Shown here: one piece after another, positions 1 to 6,725 of the stretch
How positions within the stretch are numbered: the stretch's first letter is position 1
Layout of the letters: the number at the start of each line of letters is the position of its first letter
DNA from: Micavibrio aeruginosavorus
GTDB lineage: Bacteria > Pseudomonadota > Alphaproteobacteria > Micavibrionales > Micavibrionaceae
Assembly: GCA_003240795.1 (NCBI GenBank)
Contig: QFNK01000011.1
Coordinates: 1-16,470, forward strand
Direction: 5' to 3'
Length of the DNA stretch: 16,470 nucleotides
Notes under the pieces: generated by a model
What the model was told of the DNA's origin: nothing
Databases searched by the model: none
The model's input: the letters and a program-made list of their open reading frames with translations, nothing else
Made by a program: the position numbers and the translations under genes

Positions 1-37
1 TAAAGCTGGAAAGGTCGCTGCCAATCAGGTGGATCAT
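1..37 (-). CDS. ABC-3C system ABC ATPase (DUF2326-type), N-terminal fragment only
   Basis: Only the first 12 codons are in the window (MIHLIGSDLSSF); the gene continues past the left edge. The ATG at 37-35 overlaps the TGA of the upstream middle-component gene (ATGA, 4 bases), so translation is probably coupled. The start resembles the ATPase subunit of ABC three-component systems (DUF2326 family), which typically begins with a short strand of this kind before a phrase on 'ADK...RNGxGKSS' containing the Walker A motif. That motif would lie outside the window, so the call depends mainly on the neighbouring middle component and partner protein. Known for the family (Aravind group's ABC classification): an SMC/Rad50-like ATPase proposed to act on nucleic acid in biological conflict. 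The identity is an inference from context plus 12 residues. Confidence 0.55.
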   Translation of the reverse strand, partial: MIHLIGSDLSSF

Positions 38-300
38 GCTGTCACCTGCGCTTGTTGGCGGGTCTGCTTTCTTATCAATGCACCCTCAGTATCGACGGCC
101 CCGATCATAAACAGCAGGTTCACGGACAGGACAAACCAGTCATAGGTCACCGGAGCCATGCCCGGGCTGGAGTTTCTAGCGGCGCGGAATTCGTCCCAGA
201 GGCGGGAAACCGTTTTCGGCTCCTGTAAAAGGGCAAGCACCTCCGACCCCACTCCGATGAGGGCGCGATCAGGCCGGATATGCTTGGTTGGTAAAATCAT
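34..300 (-). CDS. ABC-three-component system middle component, MC6 type
   Basis: This 88-residue protein has the look of the ABC-3C middle component 6 family: it begins with the phrase MILPTKHIRPDRALIGVGSE, has a central 'PKTVSRLWDEFR' segment, and ends in a hydrophobic helix 'FVLSVNLLFMIGAVD' that leads into a short polar tail. The family is a small winged-helix-like linker between the ABC ATPase and the large effector partner. Length is normal for the family. The start ATG at 300 overlaps the stop of the preceding gene by 4 bases (ATGA) and its own stop overlaps the ATPase start by 4 bases, so it is the middle gene of a coupled trio. No signal peptide or membrane segment is needed; it is expected to be cytoplasmic. 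The family call is from sequence recognition; function is known only by association with the system. Confidence 0.8.
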   Translation of the reverse strand: MILPTKHIRPDRALIGVGSEVLALLQEPKTVSRLWDEFRAARNSSPGMAPVTYDWFVLSVNLLFMIGAVDTEGALIRKQTRQQAQVTA

Positions 301-1208
301 GACTGGGCTACACTATCCTCAAAAATGTCGCAACGCTCGAAAAAATATGACAGAACGGCTGAAACGGCAGCCCTACGGTTGGCATCGCCGCCGTCCCCAC
401 CAGCATATCCGTAAAGGCTTTCATATATTTCGTCCGGTTTCGTGCCGTCATCGCGCAATTTTATGTATTCACGCTTAAAGGCACTTGCGACAGTATCAAC
501 ATAATCTGGCACAGGATAATTATCAAAAAATCCCTGCACCCGCCGCGCTCCGACAAACCCGCCTCGGATAAGTTCGATCACTGCTATCGACAGGCCGTTT
601 GCTGTCAGTTTCGCCGCCGATGGAGCTACAGGATCGCCCATATCACTTCTTGGGTCATAGTGCTGTATTCCCTGCACCGCTGCCCGAATATCATCATTGC
701 CAATGTTGGCCACCATGTTTCTGGAAGGAAGCGGGCCGAAAAGAGAACTCAATTTTGTTTCCGGCAAACCATCGACAATATCGCTCAACTCCTGAAAACC
801 ATGCTGTCCCGTTTCCAGTCCCTCATTATCGGCTTTAAACTTCTCCAAATACTTAACGGCATCGGCAGGCAAACCGCCATCATCGTTGTGAACAAAAACC
901 CACTGCTTCATTTCATCCTTCCAGTGTGCCTTTGCGCCATCAAAATCATCCTGCATCTTCTTGAGAAGGCTTTTTAAATCCATCTCTTTTGGGGCGTAAC
1001 ATTGAAAAATGATCCCGCCATTCTGACGGTAACCGTCACACTTTTTATCCCCAACATTTCCATGCGTCCTGACGGCGATAAAGTCGCCCGGATAGGCGTG
1101 TTCCATAATGACGCGAAAAAACTCCTGAAACTCGTTCCCCTTGGCGCGGAGATAGCGGTTTTCAAACTTCATACGGTAAAAATGCTTTTGAAACTGATCC
1201 AAGGCCAT
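297..1208 (-). CDS. ABC-three-component system large partner protein (nuclease-like N-terminus plus ABC-3C C-terminal domain)
   Basis: The best start is the ATG at 1208 (MALDQFQKHFYRM, 303 aa): AAGGGGG sits 9 bases upstream, and this start leaves a 4-base gap after the MmeI-like gene. A start at 1229 would be 7 residues longer and overlap that gene. Residues 1-125 look like a restriction-nuclease-type fold: an acidic helix near E27-E29, then 'GDKKCDGY' (D54/D58) followed after a glycine turn by 'IFQCYAP' (Q69, Y71). This phrase is characteristic of ABC-3C partner proteins, although the usual ExK is replaced by QxY. The remaining 180 residues are mostly helical, with 'GFVGARRVQGFFDNYPV' around the middle, consistent with an ABC-3C C-terminal domain. 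It overlaps the MC6 gene by 4 bases. The system role (defence or conflict effector) is inferred; catalysis is uncertain because of the altered motif. Confidence 0.75.
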   Translation of the reverse strand: MALDQFQKHFYRMKFENRYLRAKGNEFQEFFRVIMEHAYPGDFIAVRTHGNVGDKKCDGYRQNGGIIFQCYAPKEMDLKSLLKKMQDDFDGAKAHWKDEMKQWVFVHNDDGGLPADAVKYLEKFKADNEGLETGQHGFQELSDIVDGLPETKLSSLFGPLPSRNMVANIGNDDIRAAVQGIQHYDPRSDMGDPVAPSAAKLTANGLSIAVIELIRGGFVGARRVQGFFDNYPVPDYVDTVASAFKREYIKLRDDGTKPDEIYESLYGYAGGDGGDANRRAAVSAVLSYFFERCDIFEDSVAQS

Positions 1209-1212
1209 AAAA

Positions 1213-4119
1213 TCAATCCCCCTTGGCACGATGCTGGTTCAAAGCGAACAGCTTTTCAAGGATTTCGTCGTCGGTCAGGTCGGTAGGCCATCCGTAGGCT
1301 TCGGCAATGGCATCATCCAGTTCCTTGTGGGCGTTTTGCAGCCATGTTGGTTTATCATTGTAAAGGTTGGTCAGGGTGCGCTTAGCCAGGATTTTTTCCG
1401 CCGCCTTGTCGGCAGGCACGATGCGGTCGGGATAGCCGGGCACGACCTCTGGCACACGCTTGATCGAACCGGCAGGGTTGAGCCAGTTTTCCCGCAACTC
1501 GTTTAATTTCCGCGCGGCTTCGGCGATTTTTTGCGCTTTTGAGTTTTTGGCAAGTTCGCTGGCGGGCTGGTTCGGCTCCATCCCCTTCGGAAACGGAAAA
1601 GTTTCAAACGTAGTCGAGGGCGTATAACGCGGATCATTACCTACTCCAAGCCATGTGCATAGTTTTAAAGACCAGAGTTCATGATGTTTGCTGGATAGAA
1701 TTCCGAAGGTCGTATCATCATCGCGGGCGATGGCTACTACGGCACTGTCAGGTAAAATTTTACTGCTCGCCCACCTAAATAGCCGATATTTGGATACCCT
1801 TGGCGTGACAATACACCGATCAATTTTCGAAAGCGCGGACTTTATGTCGTTACCCGACCGCCCAAGCCTCCACCAATTTTCTTTTCTGGATTTATCCCTA
1901 TTTTTATCTCGTTCAGGTTTTATGTTTTCCAATGCATATTTAAAGGGTGCCTCATACAAGCAGGCTTCACTCTGCCCCATATCGCCGAAGTCTATTATCC
2001 ATTTATCGCTAGGACGGCGCACAATATCCATGCCGTTAATCCAAGGCTTTAAGACAGCTATATTGTGCTTTCCGTTAGGATTTACAGGCAAAAAGATCAT
2101 TTTTCTTGCCGTTTCGCCGTCAATATCAAATGCCCCCACTTTTACTGGCCCCTGAAAGGCAATGTTCTTATTACCTTTAAGTCGTTTTATTAGAGCGACA
2201 TCCACGGATAAAAAATTTTCTTTGGGTGTAAGATCAGTATAAATGCCGCCGACGATTATGTCTGAAATTTTGCATTCGGCCTGCTTTTCTTTTGAAAAAC
2301 ATGTCATGGAAACACGCACGGACGCACCTTCATTGACCCAATCTTCATCGGGCCATGCATTATAAATTTGAAACTTTTTTGTCAAATCATCTAGCACAAC
2401 ACGGTTTTTGCCACCGCGGATGGAATTCGTGGAAACCAGTCCGCCCCGCTGGAGCCATCCGGCTTTCATGTATTTGTTTACTTTGGCAAACCAGAAGCAG
2501 ACAAAATCCGCTCCGCCTGGCACCTGTTTGTCGTACAACTTACGGACAGCTACGGTGTAAGACTCACCCAGTTCACGGATCATTTTTTTGTCCCCGATAA
2601 ACGGCGGGTTGCCGACGATCACGTCAACCTTAGGCCACTGATACTCACTGCCGTCCTCATTCATCAGTGCGTCATGGCAGACGATGTTTTTCAAATTTCG
2701 CAAAACGGGGTTGGCCGGAACTTGAAAACCGTGTTTCTTAATCCACTGAATTTCCCCTATCCATACGCTGACACGCGCCAGTTCCGCCGCATAGGGGTTG
2801 ATTTCGATACCGTAGATATTCTCTGGCCCGATTTCGGGAATGGATTGCGTCTGGCGGAATGTGACCTCGCCGTAGATATTTACCTGCTGTTCAATGTCCT
2901 TGAGGGCTTTCAGGGAGAGATATAGGAAGTTTCCGGAACCGCAGGCCGGGTCGAGAACCTTGAAGGATTTCAAGCGGGCTTTGTAAGCGTTGTATGCCTT
3001 TTCCGCCCTATTCTTCGCCTTTGTGGCTTCCCCGGCACGGTTGATGAGTTCCTTTTTTGAAATCTTGCTACCTGCCTCGACTGTTTCATAGGATGCGGCT
3101 TTTTTTAGTTCTTCATCAATCTTGATTTTAACCTGCTCCCACTCACGGGTGAGAGGCTCGACGATCACGGGGTTAATGATCTTCATAATCATGTCGCGGT
3201 CGGTGTAATGCGCCCCAAGCTGGCTTTGCTTGGCTGGATCAAGGCCGCGCTCGAACAGCGTACCCATGATCGACGGATCAATATCGCTCCAATCCTTTTT
3301 TGCGCTTTCAAACACCATTTGGATTTCATCAGGTTTCAATTCCAACGCGGTGTCGTCATCAAACAGGCCGCCGTTAAACCAGAGAATTTCTTCTATACCC
3401 CAATCGCCACCGTCCCGCATGGCCGCAAACAGGGATGATAATTTGCGCTGAAGGTCTGCAGGTGTTTTCAAGCTCCGCTCCAGCACATCAGTAAAAAGCC
3501 CTTTCCGTAGAAGCTGGATGTCCTCAGCAAACATGCAGAAGATTAGGCGGTTGACGAAGTGGGCAACTTGTTGCGGATCATAACCTCGCTGGCGTAATTT
3601 TTCCGAAATCGTAGCAAATTTGCCTGCGACTTCCTCCGTTAATTGCTGGCGGGATTTGGCGGGTTTCAGCCTGTCCGGCTCGAAAAACGCATAACGCAGC
3701 AGGTTCAGCTTGTCAGGATTTGCCAGCTCCTCCAGCGCGATTTCGTGTGTTTCGCTGACCAGATCGTTCCAATTTGTATGGATGATAAAGCGGTCGGTAT
3801 CGCAGACGATCAGCAGCGGTGGGTTCGCCAGCGCGGGCGCATATTGCTGTAGCTGGGCATATGCCGCCTGCAAATCCTTGTGCTTGCCCTTATACTCCCA
3901 GCCGAAATGCCCCTTTTTCCAGACATCGGCAAAACCCTGCGAGCCGGTGGTTTTCTGCGCCCCGTACTCGAATGTGTACCATGTGCCGTCAGGATCAGCC
4001 TCGGCAGGGGTCGGATGTTCCAGCAGATGGCACAGATCAATAAAATGCTCTTGCGCTGCGGCGCGTTCCTTGAGACGCGACTTCTGCCATTTTTCTATAA
4101 ATCTTTGCGCGGAAGCCAT
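1213..4119 (-). CDS. MmeI-like (Type IIL) bifunctional restriction endonuclease / adenine-N6 DNA methyltransferase
   Basis: Single-chain restriction-modification enzyme of about 968 aa (MmeI is about 920). Numbered from the ATG at 4119, the N-terminal nuclease has D65, then E75-Y-K77 in 'FGWEYKGK'. This D-x9-E-x-K spacing is that of the MmeI PD-ExK site. A helical spacer with a coiled-coil-like stretch (about 325-385) follows. The methylase has 'GAHYTDRDMIMKI' near 302, the SAM-binding motif DPACGSGNFL near 390 and the amino-methylase motif NPPF near 504. The segment from about 595 to 810 should be the target-recognition domain. The ATG at 4119 is chosen for its codon, although AGGGA lies only 1 base upstream; an in-frame TTG at 4134 would add 5 residues and has no good ribosome site. 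It is the first gene of the run leading into the ABC-3C genes. All visible catalytic motifs are intact, so it is probably active; the recognition sequence cannot be read from here. Confidence 0.9.
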   Translation of the reverse strand: MASAQRFIEKWQKSRLKERAAAQEHFIDLCHLLEHPTPAEADPDGTWYTFEYGAQKTTGSQGFADVWKKGHFGWEYKGKHKDLQAAYAQLQQYAPALANPPLLIVCDTDRFIIHTNWNDLVSETHEIALEELANPDKLNLLRYAFFEPDRLKPAKSRQQLTEEVAGKFATISEKLRQRGYDPQQVAHFVNRLIFCMFAEDIQLLRKGLFTDVLERSLKTPADLQRKLSSLFAAMRDGGDWGIEEILWFNGGLFDDDTALELKPDEIQMVFESAKKDWSDIDPSIMGTLFERGLDPAKQSQLGAHYTDRDMIMKIINPVIVEPLTREWEQVKIKIDEELKKAASYETVEAGSKISKKELINRAGEATKAKNRAEKAYNAYKARLKSFKVLDPACGSGNFLYLSLKALKDIEQQVNIYGEVTFRQTQSIPEIGPENIYGIEINPYAAELARVSVWIGEIQWIKKHGFQVPANPVLRNLKNIVCHDALMNEDGSEYQWPKVDVIVGNPPFIGDKKMIRELGESYTVAVRKLYDKQVPGGADFVCFWFAKVNKYMKAGWLQRGGLVSTNSIRGGKNRVVLDDLTKKFQIYNAWPDEDWVNEGASVRVSMTCFSKEKQAECKISDIIVGGIYTDLTPKENFLSVDVALIKRLKGNKNIAFQGPVKVGAFDIDGETARKMIFLPVNPNGKHNIAVLKPWINGMDIVRRPSDKWIIDFGDMGQSEACLYEAPFKYALENIKPERDKNRDKSRKENWWRLGRSGNDIKSALSKIDRCIVTPRVSKYRLFRWASSKILPDSAVVAIARDDDTTFGILSSKHHELWSLKLCTWLGVGNDPRYTPSTTFETFPFPKGMEPNQPASELAKNSKAQKIAEAARKLNELRENWLNPAGSIKRVPEVVPGYPDRIVPADKAAEKILAKRTLTNLYNDKPTWLQNAHKELDDAIAEAYGWPTDLTDDEILEKLFALNQHRAKGD

Positions 4120-4251
4120 ATCCCTGAAACCCAAAATTTTTATAAACTATTGGGACCAAGAGTATAAAAAAAAGCGCGGAGTAACAATAAGCAGGCTTAA
4201 GAAAGCAAGATAAATTAGGACGCACCGAAGCGTGCATTATGTATATAAATT

Positions 4252-5208
4252 CTAAAGCATTACAGCGTGTAACTGTGGCTGGACTGGAAAAAGTATTGCC
4301 TCAGGGGTGTTTGGTGACTGTAGCACTGATGACATATTTTGCTTTAAGCGCGCATGCAGAATAGTTTCTGGCGTAGAAAATAGACCTGAAATTCTTTCAA
4401 TAGCAGCTTCCGCATGCGCGTAAATAATCCCTTCGGTAGCAAACTTACGGAATTCCGTAGAAGTGGGATTGGTATAATAAGCACCCGCCTTTTTTTCTTG
4501 CGGCATAAGCTGAACCGCTCCATCGCGTTTGAAGATGGACGCATTCTCCAAAACAAGACGCGCGGCTGTCGGCACACTGTCCAGATAAAGGTCCAACACA
4601 GGACGGTTTCGGTCTAGGGGCAATTCCCCTTTAGCAATGATATCTCCGCGATCAATGCCACAAGTCAGGTCGTGAAGGGTTAGGCCGTATGTCTTTTCAC
4701 CATTCGCGATGGCGCGATAAGGCGTGAGAAGCCCTTTATAATCCGGCAAGAGGCCGCTGTGCAGGTTCCATAAAAATCCCTTTTCATGAAAAACGGAAAT
4801 GGCCTCTGGTTCGAACACCTGAAGAAAACGGATGGCGATCCCGCCGCGATAATTGTCACTGACGATTTCATTCACAAAATCGGGATTGTTTACATCATCA
4901 ATCTCGCGATAGGTCACGCCATGAATGGCCGCAAGCTGGCGATATGTATGATTGGGGGCGTCAGTGATGGGCTGACCTTCCAAGGTGGGTACAATTAGCT
5001 GCGATGGAAGCGTTGCATTAAAGAAAGCCACAACTGGCGGCGTGGGTATTTTGAAAGCACGATTTCGGTTCAAGGCAGTGTTGAAAATGACAGGTTCGTA
5101 ACCCAAGTTTTTCAAACCCGGCACAACACGGTTCATAATCAACATACCGGTGAGGTCGTCGCAGACAAAGAGTGCAATCTTTTCCTTTACCGGCGACAGC
5201 ATCATCAT
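4252..5208 (-). CDS. Formyltransferase-family protein (10-formyl-THF dependent), substrate unknown
   Basis: From the ATG at 5208 the product is 318 aa. A longer reading from 5247 would run deep into the upstream gene, while the ATG at 5208 overlaps that gene's TGA as ATGA and follows a purine-rich stretch (AAGAAAGAAGA). The fold is that of Met-tRNA/GAR/sugar formyltransferases: a Rossmann-like start 'KIALFVCDD', the loop 'WNLHSGLLPDYKGLLTPYRA', and 'CGIDRGDII'. The active-site set is N148, H150 and D186, with the same 38-residue Asn-to-Asp spacing as in E. coli GAR transformylase (N106/H108/D144). A C-terminal domain of about 110 residues is not recognisable as the Met-tRNA formyltransferase C-domain. 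Possible substrates are an amino-sugar, a hydroxylamine or an amino acid; no sugar-nucleotide genes are nearby to decide. It is coupled to the regulator upstream, so expression is probably controlled by it. Confidence 0.8.
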   Translation of the reverse strand: MMMLSPVKEKIALFVCDDLTGMLIMNRVVPGLKNLGYEPVIFNTALNRNRAFKIPTPPVVAFFNATLPSQLIVPTLEGQPITDAPNHTYRQLAAIHGVTYREIDDVNNPDFVNEIVSDNYRGGIAIRFLQVFEPEAISVFHEKGFLWNLHSGLLPDYKGLLTPYRAIANGEKTYGLTLHDLTCGIDRGDIIAKGELPLDRNRPVLDLYLDSVPTAARLVLENASIFKRDGAVQLMPQEKKAGAYYTNPTSTEFRKFATEGIIYAHAEAAIERISGLFSTPETILHARLKQNMSSVLQSPNTPEAILFPVQPQLHAVML

Positions 5209-5864
5209 TCTTCTTTCTTCGGCGGAATAGTCGCCACCGATGTCCATGCAACGTTGAACAGCTTGCGGAAGCCGTCGGCGAATTTCCGATTGTGCATGAC
5301 CACGATGTGAACGCTGTCTTCTTCAAAATTTAAAAGACCAAGCCTATCACCATAGGCATAGAAGGATTGATCATTCCACATTTCGCGTGGAAGCCAGCGA
5401 TATTCTGCATACTTGCCGATCATTTGATAATCATCATGCCCAGCTGTGATTTTGAAATTCAGTTTTCCGAGTTCCAACATCCGGTTTGTGTGCATGGCGT
5501 TCCATTCTGAGCCGAGCCATTTCAACCAATTAGCAGGCTTGGCGTTGTGCAGACAAATTTCGCCGCCTTGTGTTTTTGCGACCTCGTAAACGTCATCCAT
5601 GAACTTTCGGAAACCTTCCGCGCCTTGATACTGCTGCACCATGACCTTGCGCGGACGAATGCCGCCGTCATCAACAAATTCTACGCCCTTGGACTCGTAA
5701 AACAGGCGCAACGTGTCGAGGGTTGAAATGCGGGGACTATCCGTCTTGCCATTCTCTAGGTCGGCGAGAGTTTGCACCCCTACCCCTGTGGCAGCGGCCA
5801 CATCATTCCGGCTAACGTCTAAGAAAGCCCTCGCGGAGCGGAGCTGTTGGGCTGTCATTTCCAT
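5205..5864 (-). CDS. XRE-type HTH regulator with TrmB-like C-terminal effector domain
   Basis: 219 aa. Residues 5-60 form a Cro/CI-type helix-turn-helix ('NDVAAATGVGVQTLADLENG'). Residues 80-215 resemble the phospholipase-D-like sensor domain of TrmB-family sugar regulators, in particular the ending 'FYAYGDRLGLLNFEED', 'VHIVVMHNRKFADGFRKLF' and a closing Trp. The combination of an XRE DNA-binding head with a TrmB-like tail is unusual, since TrmB proteins normally carry a winged helix. The ATG at 5864 has AAAGG 6-7 bases upstream; a second ATG lies two codons later. The stop overlaps the formyltransferase start, so the two are co-expressed. Its upstream region carries a CACG...CGTG dyad that could be its own operator. 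Domain assignments come from motif recognition; the ligand is unknown. Confidence 0.75.
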   Translation of the reverse strand: MEMTAQQLRSARAFLDVSRNDVAAATGVGVQTLADLENGKTDSPRISTLDTLRLFYESKGVEFVDDGGIRPRKVMVQQYQGAEGFRKFMDDVYEVAKTQGGEICLHNAKPANWLKWLGSEWNAMHTNRMLELGKLNFKITAGHDDYQMIGKYAEYRWLPREMWNDQSFYAYGDRLGLLNFEEDSVHIVVMHNRKFADGFRKLFNVAWTSVATIPPKKEE

Positions 5865-5878
5865 CTGATACCTTTTTT

Positions 5879-5893
5879 CACGACTTATCCGTG
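5879..5893. promoter_or_regulatory. Inverted repeat CACG-N7-CGTG, candidate operator
   Basis: CACGACTTATCCGTG lies in the 5' leader of the XRE gene, 15 bases before its ATG. It shares the CACG...CCGTG arms with the dyad at 5941-5954; centres are about 62 bases apart, close to six helical turns. XRE proteins commonly bind short palindromes upstream of their own genes, so autoregulation is plausible. Confidence 0.35.
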
Positions 5894-5904
5894 TTTTTTA
5901 ATAG

Positions 5905-5933
5905 TTGTTAAGGCTTTTTTAATCTTTAGTCAA
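5905..5933 (-). promoter_or_regulatory. Candidate sigma-70 promoter for the XRE-formyltransferase pair
   Basis: On the minus strand TTGACT (5933-5928) is followed after 17 bases by TAACAA (5910-5905), about 40 bases before the ATG at 5864. The -35 is good, the -10 is weak. Confidence 0.4.
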
Positions 5934-5940
5934 TATAAAA

Positions 5941-5954
5941 CACGGTATTCCGTG
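5941..5954. promoter_or_regulatory. Perfect inverted repeat CACGG-TATT-CCGTG, candidate operator in the divergent region
   Basis: A 5-bp perfect dyad with a 4-base spacer lies between the divergent XRE and unknown-pair genes, just after the sequence TATAAA (5935-5940), which could serve as a -10 for the plus-strand pair. No convincing -35 for that promoter was found. Confidence 0.4.
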
Positions 5955-5994
5955 ATTTGCGGGGTATTAAAACCTTAATGTGTGGGGACTTACT

Positions 5995-6426
5995 ATGTAT
6001 ACTATTGAAAATAAAGAAAATTTGGACGTTTCCAAGCTCCAAGAAGAACTCGAAAAGCAATACGGCCCGGCCGTGGCGCAGGATATTATTGACCGTATCC
6101 GCAAAAATGGCCCGATTACCAAGACACCGGACTATATGGATGTAAAAGCCATGTCTGAACTGGCCGAGCGTTTCCGCGCGCAGGCAATGATGGCCATCTG
6201 GCGGTTGAAGGCATGGCGCAAAGGTCAGGATAAACCCGCCTTTCAACAAAACCTGATCCAGCTTGAGGGAGCCTTCCTGCAACGTCAGTGCGAAGATGCC
6301 ATCAAGCTGTATCGTCAGGCGCACAAAACCTACTTCGCGATGTACCATGAGGCGATGGCCTCCTTCACTGAAAAAATGACATCTGGCGTTGTTGCCAATC
6401 AAAAAACAGCGGGAGGTGCGGCATGA
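5995..6426 (+). CDS. Unknown protein, 143 aa, helix-rich
   Basis: I do not recognise a family. The start is placed at the ATG at 5995 because GGGGA lies 7 bases upstream; an in-frame GTG at 5980 would place that GGGGA inside the coding sequence. The protein has no signal peptide or membrane segment. Residues 14-45 are charged and helical ('LQEELEKQYGPAVAQDIIDR'), and residues 55-130 look like two or three long amphipathic helices rich in Gln, Arg and Ala. The tail 'KTAGGAA' is likely disordered. It overlaps the next gene by 4 bases (ATGA) and is divergent from the XRE regulator, across the shared region carrying the CACGG dyad. A functional link to that regulator is inference only. Confidence 0.65.
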   Translation: MYTIENKENLDVSKLQEELEKQYGPAVAQDIIDRIRKNGPITKTPDYMDVKAMSELAERFRAQAMMAIWRLKAWRKGQDKPAFQQNLIQLEGAFLQRQCEDAIKLYRQAHKTYFAMYHEAMASFTEKMTSGVVANQKTAGGAA

Positions 6427-6638
6427 TGTCCGAAGACATGAAAAAACAGTATGACTTCCGCTTCCGTCATTTCATCCGCGAAATCATCGTGGTCAGCCGT
6501 ATGAAGCCGAAAGAGAAATTTATCTACCGCATCATGGACGGCGTTCCGTTCAAAGATCTGGAAACCGCCCTGATGATGGCCAAAATGGACTACGGCCAGA
6601 AAATGGACGAAACCGTCAACGATAACCACAAAGCATAA
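6423..6638 (+). CDS. Unknown small basic protein, 71 aa
   Basis: Starts at the ATG at 6423 within the stop of the preceding gene; GGGAGG lies 6 bases upstream, a strong ribosome site. A second ATG follows immediately (6426). The protein is rich in Lys, Arg and Met ('FRHFIREIIVVSRMKPKEKF'), has no signal peptide, and I do not recognise it. Coupling to the 143-aa gene suggests partner proteins. It ends just before a strong hairpin terminator. A toxin-antitoxin or similar small module is possible but nothing in the sequence proves it. Confidence 0.6.
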   Translation: MMSEDMKKQYDFRFRHFIREIIVVSRMKPKEKFIYRIMDGVPFKDLETALMMAKMDYGQKMDETVNDNHKA

Positions 6639-6640
6639 AA

Positions 6641-6668
6641 AAGAGCCTCCTGCATTTGGGAGGCTCTT
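6641..6668. terminator. Bidirectional hairpin terminator between the unknown pair and hmp
   Basis: A perfect 10-bp stem (AAGAGCCTCC with GGAGGCTCTT) closes an 8-base loop. Read on the minus strand it is followed by six T residues, as expected for the end of hmp; on the plus strand the tail TTAAAATTT is weaker, but it can also stop the plus-strand pair. Confidence 0.8.
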
Positions 6669-6725
6669 AAAATTTGGGCCTGATAATTGAAAGTTATCGG
6701 AAGTTAGGCATAAAAGTCGGGGCTG

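Noticed and set aside
158..1286. Plus-strand open frames opposite the ABC-3C genes
   Set aside because: They run antisense to well-supported genes and have no recognisable protein features.
1213..4134. DISARM class 1 methylase (DrmMI) as an alternative for the large methylase
   Set aside because: The protein has its own N-terminal D-x9-ExK nuclease in the MmeI arrangement, and no drmA, drmB, drmC or drmD genes are next to it.
4222..4235. Possible terminator GCAC-N6-GTGC after the formyltransferase gene
   Set aside because: The stem is only 4 bp and no T-run follows.
4037..4237. 66-aa hydrophobic frame upstream of the MmeI-like gene on the minus strand
   Set aside because: Overlaps the start of the large gene in another frame, no ribosome site, composition of a chance frame.
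6678..6709. Hairpin GCCTGATAA...TTATC...AGGC between hmp and its terminator
   Set aside because: Short and bulged, and a much stronger terminator lies just beyond; no separate role can be supported.
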